A stretch of DNA of 64,000 bases from NCBI RefSeq assembly GCF_037055355.1, contig NZ_CP146350.1, positions 8,703,001 to 8,767,000 on the forward strand. The letters are read 5' to 3'. This stretch comes from Streptomyces sp. DG1A-41. GTDB lineage: Bacteria > Actinomycetota > Actinomycetes > Streptomycetales > Streptomycetaceae. This document shows, in pieces, positions 53,890 to 61,197 of the stretch (positions are counted from its first letter, which is position 1; every line of letters begins with the position of its first letter). The notes under the pieces were generated by a model. That model was not told where the DNA came from. It saw only the letters and a program-made list of their open reading frames with translations, and ran no database searches. The position numbers were made by a program, and so were the translations under genes.

Positions 53890-54262
53890 GGTGCAGCAAA
53901 GCTGAGGTCTTCCGGGCCGCGCGGGAATTGAGATCCTGGCGCGTGCCGACGCAGCACGTGGAAGAAGTCCAGGGTCATCAGGGCGGTGCCGGACCAGGCA
54001 CAGCTTCCCGTACGGGCACGCGCGCTCTGGAGGACGGCAAGCTCGTCTGCACGGCGGTGCCGAAGCTTGCCACGCTCAAGCCGTTCTATCTGCTCGACCC
54101 TGGCGCCTTGGACATCTCGCCGCTTGAAGCTGCGGCGAGCCGGGTCGTGGCAACGGTCCCTACCGCTGTCGAAGTCGATGCCTTGAGGCCGGTGGACGTC
54201 GTGGTCCTGGGGAGTGCGGTGGTCAACCGCGATGGCGCTCGGATCGGTGAAGGGGACTTTCC
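53890..54262 (+). pseudogene. 5-formyltetrahydrofolate cyclo-ligase-like fragment
   Basis: Rightward fragments 'KKSRVIRAVPDQAQLPVRAR' and, after a shift near 54027, 'LEDGKLVCTAVPKLATLKPF', 'YLLDPGALDISPLEAAA', 'LRPVDVVVLGSAVVNRDGAR' match the middle of the MTHFS-like cyclo-ligase family. The N-terminus is degenerate (in-frame stop), and similarity ends abruptly at ~54262 where the conserved 'GKGAGYSD' segment should follow. Divergent from the acetamidase remnant; both seem to be decaying together. Confidence 0.6.
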
Positions 54263-54425
54263 TGGGACCACCACGACGCCTCCAACAGCGTTGGAGGGCG
54301 AACCGCTGAGCGGGTGGAGCCCAGGCTTGAGGGCCACGGCACCCGTCCGCTGCCCAGCACGCAGCAAGCGACCCCGAGCGGGAGGGACAGGACAGCTCAG
54401 AGTTCAGGCATGTTGGCCGCACGGC
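54263..54425. other. Non-coding stretch after the cyclo-ligase remnant
   Basis: Holds a short inverted repeat CCTCCAAC/GTTGGAGG at 54279-54297 right after the point where the cyclo-ligase similarity ends. No gene is recognised. The repeat might mark a deletion or insertion junction, but no transposase is visible. Confidence 0.35.
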
Positions 54426-55190
54426 TCACGACTCGGCACCTGTTTTTCCCCACCTCGCTGCCCAGCCTCCCGGGGCGGTCTCCCATGGCCGGGGACCGGT
54501 GCCGTCCGTCCACGCCTGGAGCGCTTCCCGGTCCACGCACACGATCTGGCACTGGTCGGCGTACTCCACCGCCGGCGCGGTGAATTCGCTCGTGGTGACC
54601 AGTACGGCGACGTCGGCCTCGTGGACGGTGAAGCAGGTGCCGCCGAAGCGCTGCAGGTCCTGGGAACCGACCCGGTGGGCGTCGTCGTAGTGCTTGCACT
54701 GAATGACGATCCGGCGCCCGTCGGGGGCCACGGTCACGACATCGGCACCCAGGTCCCCGGCACCTCCCACGACGTCGACGGCAGAGCAACCGTCGCGTTC
54801 GCAGAGGGCGGCGATCGCCTCCTCGAACTCCTCGGGTGTCAGGGCGTCGTAGTCGACAGCGACCTCGACGGCCGGCCGCGGACCTGGAATCGCGGGAGCT
54901 TCCAGCTCGTCGGCCGCCTCCCTCGCCGCCTCGTCGAGCGCTGCCGCGGCCCGCCGTGCCGCTCTCGCCACATGCAACCGGCGCCGCAGGCCAAGGAAGC
55001 CCGCGGCACCCACGACGACCAGGACGAACGCCCAGACGGGACGCCGCTCGAGAGCGCCGGCCACCATGCGGGCCGCGAACCCCAGGACGCCCACGACCAC
55101 AGCGAGAAGGACGAAGAACAGTGCGGTTGAGCGAAGGTCGAATCCCTGTCGGCGGTTCGCAGGTGGTGTACGACGCACAGGCGCGGTCAC
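54426..55190 (-). CDS. Membrane-tethered Mrr-type restriction endonuclease-like protein
   Basis: A 254-residue protein. Two N-terminal helices ('ALFFVLLAVVVGVLGFAARM', 'PVWAFVLVVVGAAGFLGL') are followed by a basic/Ala-rich linker and a C-terminal Mrr_cat domain. 'LTPEEFEEAIAALCERDG' is the entry helix, and 'GGAGDLGADVVTV' with 'GRRIVIQCKHY' supplies the catalytic D...QxK. It would cleave DNA, classically modified DNA, but this copy is anchored to the membrane, and no methylase or specificity subunit is adjacent. GTG 55190 has a 'aagggggc' site. Confidence 0.85.
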   Translation of the reverse strand: MTAPVRRTPPANRRQGFDLRSTALFFVLLAVVVGVLGFAARMVAGALERRPVWAFVLVVVGAAGFLGLRRRLHVARAARRAAAALDEAAREAADELEAPAIPGPRPAVEVAVDYDALTPEEFEEAIAALCERDGCSAVDVVGGAGDLGADVVTVAPDGRRIVIQCKHYDDAHRVGSQDLQRFGGTCFTVHEADVAVLVTTSEFTAPAVEYADQCQIVCVDREALQAWTDGTGPRPWETAPGGWAARWGKTGAES

Positions 55191-55195
55191 GACAT

Positions 55196-55713
55196 GCCCC
55201 CTTGTGGGACCGATGGGAAGATCACTCCCACCGTCTTCCCAAGATCGGGACCATCATTGTTCCGGCCGCCGCGCCGGACGCCTGGCTCGGCGGTGTCGTC
55301 CTGACGCCACGCGTGACCGACGACCGGTGGGGCGCCGCCACCGTGCCGGCCTGGAGCCGCCCGCGGCCCAGCCACCGGAGGGGTTCGCGGATGTCGGCGT
55401 GAACGGCGGCCGGTCGACGCTGGTGGGCTCAGCGGTGTCAGGCGACGGCGGCGACAGAGATGCCGATGGCAAGGGACGACCAGCCGGTGGTCAGCTCCCG
55501 GCGGTGGAGGATTTCCGGCCTGGCGAGCAGGGCGCGCAGTCGTGCCGCGACGACGACAAGGCGCTTCACCAGAACACCCATGTCCCGGTCCTGTGCTGCC
55601 GGCGACTTGGGCAGCACAGGACCGGTGAAGACGATGGTCTTGCGGTCGCTGGACGGTTCCTGTTGAAGCCTGGTCGTCTTTCCGGGGCTGGGCTTGCCCC
55701 AGGACGGACTCCT
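55196..55713. other. Intergenic region with a long perfect hairpin; no confident gene
   Basis: The only strong feature is an inverted repeat at 55585-55625: arms CCGGTCCTGTGCTGCC and complement, 16 bp perfect, 9-nt loop, 89 nt after the leftward DMT transporter stop, so probably its terminator. A 47-codon leftward frame (55438-55581, 'MGVLVKRLVVVAARLRALLA') has coding-like third positions but a weak ribosome site and is not called. The remainder shows no recognisable protein. Confidence 0.5.
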
Positions 55714-56652
55714 TCAGCTGCGCGCGTCGACCACGGCCGGCTCGGGAACCGCGGCTTGCTCGAAAGCCGTTCGGCGTTCGATGACTCCCAGCGCCACACC
55801 GGCGATGATGATCGCGCCACCCAAGGCCTGCCCGAGCCGGACTGTCTCTCCGTTGATCACCACGGCACCGAGCACACCGAACACCGGTACGAGGTTGAGG
55901 ATGTTGACCGCGACACTCGAGGTCATTCGGCGCAGGCCGTAGTTGTAGAGAAGGAAGCCGCCGACGGAACATGCCACGGCCAGATAGGCGAGAAGTGCCG
56001 AGGCCGACCCGTTCGGTACCTGCCAGTCCCCGGCCTCCAGGAGCGAAGCGAGCAGAAAGCCGGCGGCGCCCGCCACGGTCTGGTGGTAGGTGAGCGTCAT
56101 CGCGTCCTGACCGCGGCCCGCGTACTTGCCCAGCACGTTGTACCCGGCCCACACCAGTCCGCCGAGCAGCAGCAGGACATCGCCGAACCAGCGCTCGCTG
56201 CCGCCGACTTCCGCTCCGTTGCGCACGACCAGGAAGGCGCCCACGGTGGCGAGCAGCACACCGCCGACCCGGAGCAGCGGCATTCGGGTCCGGAAGACCA
56301 CAAGCTCGAGCAGCATGGTCATCAGTGGGTAGGTGGCCACGATCAGAGAGGCATCCGATGCGGTCGACAGCTCGACGCCGATGTTCTCCAGCACGAAGTA
56401 GACCGTGATGCCGAGCAGGCCGCTCAGGTGGATCATTCGCCGCTGGCGGGCATCCGGCCGCGCGACCGGCTTGCGTCGCATGCGCACCATGATCCCGAGC
56501 AGGGCGGCGGCGAGCGTGAAGCGGATGGCCCCGATGCTCAGCGGACCGACGTCCGCCAGGACCTGTTTGGTCACCGCGTATGAGCTGCTCCAGAAAAGCG
56601 CGGCCGCCACCACGGCACAGATCGCCCAGCCCCTGGCTTTCCCCTCGTCCAC
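55714..56652 (-). CDS. DMT-superfamily EamA-type transporter
   Basis: A 312-residue membrane protein with ten predicted helices in two EamA repeats: 'AALFWSSSYAVTKQVLADVG' in the first and 'GGLVWAGYNVLGKYAG' in the second. It probably exports amino acids or metabolites. GTG 56652 ('MDEGKARGWAICAVV') with 'aagggag' is preferred to longer frames that would overlap the divergent Lrp operator. Its neighbour, an Lrp/AsnC regulator, suggests amino-acid export under Lrp control. Confidence 0.9.
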   Translation of the reverse strand: MDEGKARGWAICAVVAAALFWSSSYAVTKQVLADVGPLSIGAIRFTLAAALLGIMVRMRRKPVARPDARQRRMIHLSGLLGITVYFVLENIGVELSTASDASLIVATYPLMTMLLELVVFRTRMPLLRVGGVLLATVGAFLVVRNGAEVGGSERWFGDVLLLLGGLVWAGYNVLGKYAGRGQDAMTLTYHQTVAGAAGFLLASLLEAGDWQVPNGSASALLAYLAVACSVGGFLLYNYGLRRMTSSVAVNILNLVPVFGVLGAVVINGETVRLGQALGGAIIIAGVALGVIERRTAFEQAAVPEPAVVDARS

Positions 56653-56768
56653 CCCTGATCTCCCTTTCGGTCGCACTCCCCGACTCCGCCCGGACCGCAT
56701 GGGAAGGCGAATCATGTACGGAGTCATGGTCCGCACGCTAGCAATTCAACGGTTGTATGGCATGCTTG

Positions 56769-56783
56769 CCGAATATGATTCGG
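56769..56783. promoter_or_regulatory. Candidate Lrp/AsnC operator
   Basis: CCGAATATGATTCGG, perfect 6-bp arms with a 3-nt spacer, lies 21 bp before the Lrp gene in the 152-bp divergent gap shared with the EamA transporter. Lrp-family proteins bind short AT-centred palindromes of this size, so autoregulation and control of the transporter are likely. Confidence 0.55.
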
Positions 56784-56804
56784 AAAACGGGAGTTTGGCG
56801 GAAC

Positions 56805-57257
56805 ATGGACGAACTTAATTCGGCGTTGCTGCGGCTTCTGCAGCAAGACGGTCGGCGTACCAACCGGGACCTGGCACAGGAGTTGGGGATCGCCCCCTCC
56901 ACCTGTCTGGAGCGGGTGCGCTCCCTGCGCGAGCGCGGCGTGCTGCTCGGATTCCACGCCGAGGTGGACCTCGCCTCGATGGGCCGGGGACTGCAGGCGA
57001 TGATCGCCGTGCGGGTGCGGCCGCCGACTCGTGCGGTCATCGAACAGTTCCAGGCCTTCGTGGCGCGGATGCCTGAGGTGATCTCGGTCTTCGTGCTGAC
57101 GGGCACCGACGACTTCCTCATCCATGTGGCGGTCCGCGACACCGACCACCTGCACTCGGTGGTCCTCGACAAGCTGACTGAGCGACAGGAACTCGCGGAC
57201 GTACGCACCTCGGTGATCTACGGGCACCTGCGGCAGAACGTCATCGAGCCGCTGTGA
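56805..57257 (+). CDS. Lrp/AsnC-family transcriptional regulator
   Basis: A 150-residue regulator: N-terminal helix-turn-helix ('RTNRDLAQELGIAPSTCLER' near residues 19-38) and C-terminal RAM effector domain ('MIAVRVRPPTRAVIEQF', 'VFVLTGTDDFLIHVAVRD'). ATG 56805 has GGGAG upstream; an ATG sixteen codons earlier would place the operator inside the gene. Divergent from the EamA transporter, the usual arrangement for an amino-acid exporter and its sensor. Confidence 0.92.
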   Translation: MDELNSALLRLLQQDGRRTNRDLAQELGIAPSTCLERVRSLRERGVLLGFHAEVDLASMGRGLQAMIAVRVRPPTRAVIEQFQAFVARMPEVISVFVLTGTDDFLIHVAVRDTDHLHSVVLDKLTERQELADVRTSVIYGHLRQNVIEPL

Positions 57258-57394
57258 GGCCATCCAGGGTCGTGATGAGCAGTTCGCGCAGCCGCGCCGC
57301 GACCTGCGGGCCGGACAGGCCGTACGCCTTCCAGGGCACCCGGCTTCAGGACGACCCGGACTCCGACCCCGCGCAGTGAGAAGGAAGGCACCTG

Positions 57395-57607
57395 ATGGAA
57401 GAGCGGCGGACACGAGACAGCGCCCAGGGTGAGGGAATGTGCAAGGCATGCGGGAGCAGGCCGGCCGACCCGGCCGCGAGCGGGACGATGGTGTGCGAGC
57501 ACTGCGCCACCGCGCTGGAACTGCCGGATGCCGCCGGACTGGTCGCAGACGAGGGCGCCGCGGTCCGGCGCGCGTTCGAGAACCGTGACCTGCGCCCTGA
57601 ACGCTGA
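57395..57607 (+). CDS. Small zinc-ribbon-like protein, 70 aa
   Basis: A 70-residue protein with two CxxC pairs ('MCKACGSRPAD' and 'MVCEHCATALEL') spaced like a zinc ribbon, then an acidic helix. ATG 57395 has 'aaggaagg' upstream. Function unknown; possibly a metal-stabilised adaptor. Confidence 0.6.
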   Translation: MEERRTRDSAQGEGMCKACGSRPADPAASGTMVCEHCATALELPDAAGLVADEGAAVRRAFENRDLRPER

Positions 57608-57947
57608 CGGTCATGGAGGGCGCGGCGGGCAGACTCCCCGGGAAGCCCGTGCTCGCGGAACCATGCGGACCTGGCAGTGGGGGAGATGGGCGGCGCTCCT
57701 CCTCGCGGTCGGCCGGGCGGGCAACTGGATGAGCGGCCTCATCGGGGGTGAGCCAGGGTGGGGTCTGTGGTGGCCCCTGGTCAGCACCGTGATCTGGGCA
57801 GGAGTGGCCGTGAACGGCTTCCGGACCTGCACCGGATCAGAACGACGACCCTGCTGGCCATCACCGGCCGCCCACCCGCGTGACCACCCCGGAAGCCGAC
57901 GAGACGGAGGTAGCGCAGCCGGCCGTCGGTCACGATCACCGCCATGC
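57608..57947 (+). other. Gap with a possible small membrane-protein ORF
   Basis: From ATG 57663 the frame reads 'MRTWQWGRWAALLLAVGRAG' and 'WWPLVSTVIWAGVAVNGFR', two membrane-type helices with good third-position GC up to ~57840. After that it loses coding character without a nearby stop. It may be a ~60-residue membrane protein whose end is frameshifted. Not called as a gene. Confidence 0.3.
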
Positions 57948-58202
57948 TCAGCTCCAGCCGAACCGGCGGTTCACCACCGCGGCGAACTCCTCCAGGGTCA
58001 GTACGGCATCCCCGTTCTGGTCGGCGGAGTCGAACAGCGCGGACGAAGCGTCGACGTCCTGCACTCCCCAAAACGGCAGAACACCCGAGGCGGCCAGGGA
58101 CGGTCCCTTCGTCCGCAGGGCGACGATCACCTCTTCCCGGGTGAGCATCCCGTCCTGGTCGAGATCGAGCGCCTCGAACAGCCTGCGGGCCTTGTCACTC
58201 AT
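57948..58202 (-). CDS. EF-hand calcium-binding protein, 84 aa
   Basis: An 84-residue protein with two canonical EF-hand loops: 'DLDQDGMLTREE' near residues 13-24 and 'DQNGDAVLTLEE' near 61-72. Ligand positions 1, 3, 5 and 12 (Asp/Asn/Glu) are satisfied in both. No signal peptide. It probably binds Ca2+ in the cytoplasm as a buffer or sensor; calmodulin-like proteins of this size are known in Streptomyces. Confidence 0.85.
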   Translation of the reverse strand: MSDKARRLFEALDLDQDGMLTREEVIVALRTKGPSLAASGVLPFWGVQDVDASSALFDSADQNGDAVLTLEEFAAVVNRRFGWS

Positions 58203-58895
58203 CCTCGTCCCCGTCGCATGCTGGGCAGGCGGGCAGATCCATCCCGCTCACCAGGAAGGACGCCTTGCGCGCCGACCGGGTTGCCCGCGCGGGCGGTGGG
58301 AGCGGGAGGCGGACTGCTCCCGGCACCGGGCGGCACGCGGTTCATCATCCTGACCCTCCCGTCGGACACCGCGATGGCCGAGCCGGCGTTCGACCCCGTC
58401 GCCTTCGACCGGGAGCAGCGGGCCGACTCCCCGACGGGTCACGATGGCCTTCGTCCTCATCGGCGCGGAGCACGGGGACCGAGGGCCTCGGGAGCCGCGA
58501 GCGGCGCGGGGCGAGCCGGTGCGTCCATGGCGTACACCCACCGGCGAGCACGGCACGGAGGGGGCGAGGCGCCTCGGATGAGCACCGTGAGCGAGAGGTT
58601 CCGCCCCCGCTGTGTCCCGCTGGTCAGTGTCTCTCCGATACCGAAGAACGTAGAGGCTACGCCTGAGTGCCGGGGTGCAAGGGGGGCGAACAGTCCCCGG
58701 GGGTGGGTGCCGTCCGGAATCTGCCAGGAGCATGGCCGGACGGGTTCTGTTCACTTCGGTTCGATCCCGTCGCACCCCCGCTCGGTCCGCTGCACATTCC
58801 TTTGGAAAATGCCAAAGCCTTCACCTGGGCCGAGTACTTTCCGTAGTGTCGTGCTCACGTTCGCGGGAACGGCCGTGCAGGGGAGGGGATTCGGC
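58203..58895. other. Intergenic region without confident gene; promoter of the Roadblock cluster
   Basis: Open frames here have poor third-position GC bias and no recognisable product. A fragment reading 'GTRFIILTLPSDTAMAEPAF' (near 58340-58400) looks briefly coding and may be a remnant. Toward the end the DNA becomes AT-richer with a palindrome CTTTGG-aaaatg-CCAAAG at 58800-58817, 79 bp before the first Roadblock-like gene, probably part of that promoter. Confidence 0.45.
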
Positions 58896-59300
58896 GTGCC
58901 CGGAATCGACGAGAGTCTGCTGGAGGCGATGCGGCTGCCCGGTGCGCGAGGGGCGGCGGTGGTCGACTGGATCAGCGGTCTCGCCCTGGGCGCGGTGGGT
59001 GACGCACCGGGCGGCGACCTGGAGGCGACGGCCGCGGAGACCGCCGAACTCGCCCGCCTCGCCACGGAGAGCGGCGTGCTCGCCCCGGCCGGCGGCGACG
59101 GGGGCGGAGCGTCCGGCAAGGAACCACCCGTGCAGGACCTGATCATCACCAACACCGACTCGTACCACCTGCTCAGGTTCGTCACCACGACCTTCGACAG
59201 CACCGTGTTCCTGCACTTATGGCTCGACCGCGGCGAGGGCAACCTCGCCCTGGCCCGCATCCGGCTGGCCGAGATGGCGGACAGACTGGTGCTCGGGTGA
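58896..59300 (+). CDS. Roadblock/LC7-like protein, first of cluster
   Basis: A 134-residue protein: 'MRLPGARGAAVVDWISGLAL' then 'DLIITNTDSYHLLRFVTTTF' and 'VFLHLWLDRGEGNLALARIR'. These match, segment for segment, the 124-aa protein at 60718 ('GATAVALVDYTSGMALGTLG', 'DILITLNSQYHLIRLLKGRG'), so the two are paralogues with the Roadblock/LC7-type strand-helix pattern. GTG 58896 follows AGGGGAGGGG. Its TGA overlaps the GTG of the next gene. Roadblock proteins regulate small GTPases; no GTPase gene is adjacent. Confidence 0.65.
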   Translation: MPGIDESLLEAMRLPGARGAAVVDWISGLALGAVGDAPGGDLEATAAETAELARLATESGVLAPAGGDGGGASGKEPPVQDLIITNTDSYHLLRFVTTTFDSTVFLHLWLDRGEGNLALARIRLAEMADRLVLG

Positions 59301-60094
59301 TCACACCGGCCCTGACCTCACGCACGGACGAACCGGCCTCGGCCCTGCTCGGCACCCTCGCAGCACAGGGCGCGAGCGGCGCTCTGTCCACCGAGGCGGG
59401 GATCGTCTACCTCGCCGCGGGACACGTCGTCCATGTCGAGTCCGCCCTCACCCCCGACGTCGGCGATCTGCTCACGCACAGCGGGGCGCTCGCCCCGGAC
59501 GGCTGGTGGGAGGCGATCGACCAGGCCGGCCGCCGTTGCCGCGTCGGCCGTCAACTGGTGGACAGCGGCCACCTCGCCGCCGGCGCGCTGGAACTGTGCC
59601 ACCTGGGCGCCCTCTTCGACGCGGCGTACTTCGTCCTCGCCCACGACAAACCGGCGCTCCGCTTCCGCCCCGGGGTCTCGCACTGGCTCGGCGCGGTCAG
59701 TTCCGTGCCGGTCGACAGCGTCCTGCGCGAGTCGAGACGCCGTCGCGAACTGCTGCACCGCATATGGCCCGATCCCGCCATCGACCTCGCCCCGCTCGCC
59801 CGCGCGCCCGGCAGCGACCCGGCGGCCCTGCCGGCCCGCCGCGGCCGCACTCTCGCCCAGGTCGACGGCGTCCGCACCGCCGCGCAGATCGCCACCGCCC
59901 TCGCCTGCCGCACCTTCCACACCCTCGTCGAACTCCGCCGCCTGGCCGCCGCCGGGCTGGTCGTCCCCAAAGCCCCCGCTCCTGCCACCGCCCCCGTGTC
60001 CGCCGAGCCGGGCCCCGCCCCTCGTCCCACGGCACCGGACGAGCCCGACACCGCACTGCTGCGACGGCTCCTGCACGCCTTGGAGGCACTGTGA
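59297..60094 (+). CDS. DUF4388 (PATAN)-like protein
   Basis: A 265-residue cytoplasmic protein. The first ~120 residues, 'GASGALSTEAGIVYLAAGHV', 'VHVESALTPDVGDLLTHSGA' and 'GRQLVDSGHLAAGALELCHL', have the DUF4388/PATAN pattern seen in regulatory proteins. A Pro/Ala-rich tail closes the sequence. GTG 59297 overlaps the upstream stop (GTGA). It is the second gene of a four-gene run with three Roadblock-like proteins, so they probably act as one signalling unit. Confidence 0.65.
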   Translation: MITPALTSRTDEPASALLGTLAAQGASGALSTEAGIVYLAAGHVVHVESALTPDVGDLLTHSGALAPDGWWEAIDQAGRRCRVGRQLVDSGHLAAGALELCHLGALFDAAYFVLAHDKPALRFRPGVSHWLGAVSSVPVDSVLRESRRRRELLHRIWPDPAIDLAPLARAPGSDPAALPARRGRTLAQVDGVRTAAQIATALACRTFHTLVELRRLAAAGLVVPKAPAPATAPVSAEPGPAPRPTAPDEPDTALLRRLLHALEAL

Positions 60095-60132
60095 TCCGCG
60101 CGCGACGACAGCGTGCCGAAAGGAGACTGCTC

Positions 60133-60654
60133 ATGGCCGTCGAGACCGACGTCCTCGACGAACTGCGTCGGCTCCGCACCCGCATCCCCCGGCTGACCGG
60201 TTCGCTCGCGGCCACCGTCGACGGACTCGTCCTCGCCCACGACGTCCCGGGCACCGAACCGGAGGGACTCGCGGCACTCACCGCCGCCGCCCTCGGCGTC
60301 GCCCACCGCATGACCGATGCCGCCGCCCGCAGCGACTTCCGCGAGCTGCTGGTGCGCGGCTCCGCAGGCTACGTCGCCACCTACGCGGCCGGGGCGACCG
60401 CCGTCCTCACGCTCCTCGCCGAGGACCGCGTCAACGTCGGCCGCCTCCACCTGGAGGGCCGGCGCAGCGGCGCCAGGATCGCGGACCTGGTGGCCACGCC
60501 CGTCGGGCCGGGCACCGGCCGCCACGCCGACCGCCCCGCGCCCGCCGACCACCTCGCGTCGACGCCCCCGGCCACGGCCCGCCCCATCGGCACCCTCCCG
60601 GTACGCACCCCGCAGCGGCCCACCCACCAGCCGCGCCCGCAGACCGGCATCTGA
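60133..60654 (+). CDS. Roadblock/LC7-domain protein, second of cluster
   Basis: A 173-residue protein: 'PRLTGSLAATVDGLVLAHDV' is the Roadblock entry strand and turn, followed by 'ALTAAALGVAHRMTDAAA' (helix) and 'YVATYAAGATAVLTLLAEDR' (strands), then a disordered Pro/Arg-rich tail of ~45 residues. ATG 60133 has a perfect AAAGGAG; a GTG at 60091 is possible and would overlap the upstream gene. Confidence 0.75.
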   Translation: MAVETDVLDELRRLRTRIPRLTGSLAATVDGLVLAHDVPGTEPEGLAALTAAALGVAHRMTDAAARSDFRELLVRGSAGYVATYAAGATAVLTLLAEDRVNVGRLHLEGRRSGARIADLVATPVGPGTGRHADRPAPADHLASTPPATARPIGTLPVRTPQRPTHQPRPQTGI

Positions 60655-60717
60655 ACCCCCGGACCTCCGGAACGTCCCGACCGACCGAAGAAACACCGAA
60701 CGAAAGGAACCGCCCGC

Positions 60718-61092
60718 ATGGCCAACACGGAGACCGCGCTGAAGGAATGCCTGAGCTCCATCGACGGAGCGACGGCCGTGGCACTCGTCGACTACACCAG
60801 CGGCATGGCGCTCGGCACCCTCGGCGGCACCAAGGACTTCAACCTGGAAGTCGCCGCCGCCGGCAACACCGATGTCGTACGGGCCAAGCTGCGCACCATG
60901 GAACTCCTGGGCCTGAAGGAGGAGATCGAGGACATCCTGATCACCCTGAACTCCCAGTACCACCTCATCCGCCTGCTCAAGGGGCGCGGCGGCAGCGGAC
61001 TGTTCCTCTACCTCGTGCTCGACGCGAGCCGCGCGAACCTGGCGATGGCACGCCACCAGCTCCGCCGGATCGAAACAGACCTGGAGGTCTGA
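60718..61092 (+). CDS. Roadblock/LC7-like protein, third of cluster
   Basis: A 124-residue protein, 'MANTETALKECLSSIDGATA', 'VALVDYTSGMALGTLG', 'DILITLNSQYHLIRLLKGRG', 'GLFLYLVLDASRANLAMARH'. It is the clear paralogue of the first gene in the cluster (58896). ATG follows 'aaaggaa'. Last gene of the unit, 63 nt after the previous stop, ending before a hairpin terminator. Probably dimerises with its paralogues. Confidence 0.75.
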   Translation: MANTETALKECLSSIDGATAVALVDYTSGMALGTLGGTKDFNLEVAAAGNTDVVRAKLRTMELLGLKEEIEDILITLNSQYHLIRLLKGRGGSGLFLYLVLDASRANLAMARHQLRRIETDLEV

Positions 61093-61112
61093 GCCGGTAC
61101 CACCGGACGGGC

Positions 61113-61142
61113 GCCCTCCGTCACGGAGACGTCGCGGAGGGC
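61113..61142. terminator. Hairpin between the Roadblock cluster and the epoxide hydrolase gene
   Basis: GCCCTCCG and CGGAGGGC (8-bp perfect stem, 14-nt loop) lie 20 nt after the last Roadblock gene and 56 nt from the convergent hydrolase stop, fitting a terminator for either strand. Confidence 0.55.
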
Positions 61143-61197
61143 CCCGGCCCGCCGGACGGCCGCAACGCGCGGACGACACCCGCTCTGCCGGGCCCGA

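Noticed and set aside
53859..54422. A 187-codon leftward frame over the cyclo-ligase remnant
   Set aside because: The plus-strand fragments match a known family, while this translation is rich in Arg, Pro and Cys and shows no domain.
54263..54425. Insertion sequence at the end of the cyclo-ligase remnant
   Set aside because: There is a small inverted repeat, but no transposase fragment or target-site duplication could be recognised.
58740..58775. tRNA gene suggested by GGTTCGATCCC
   Set aside because: Flanking bases do not form a T-stem, and no acceptor, D or anticodon arm can be drawn around it.
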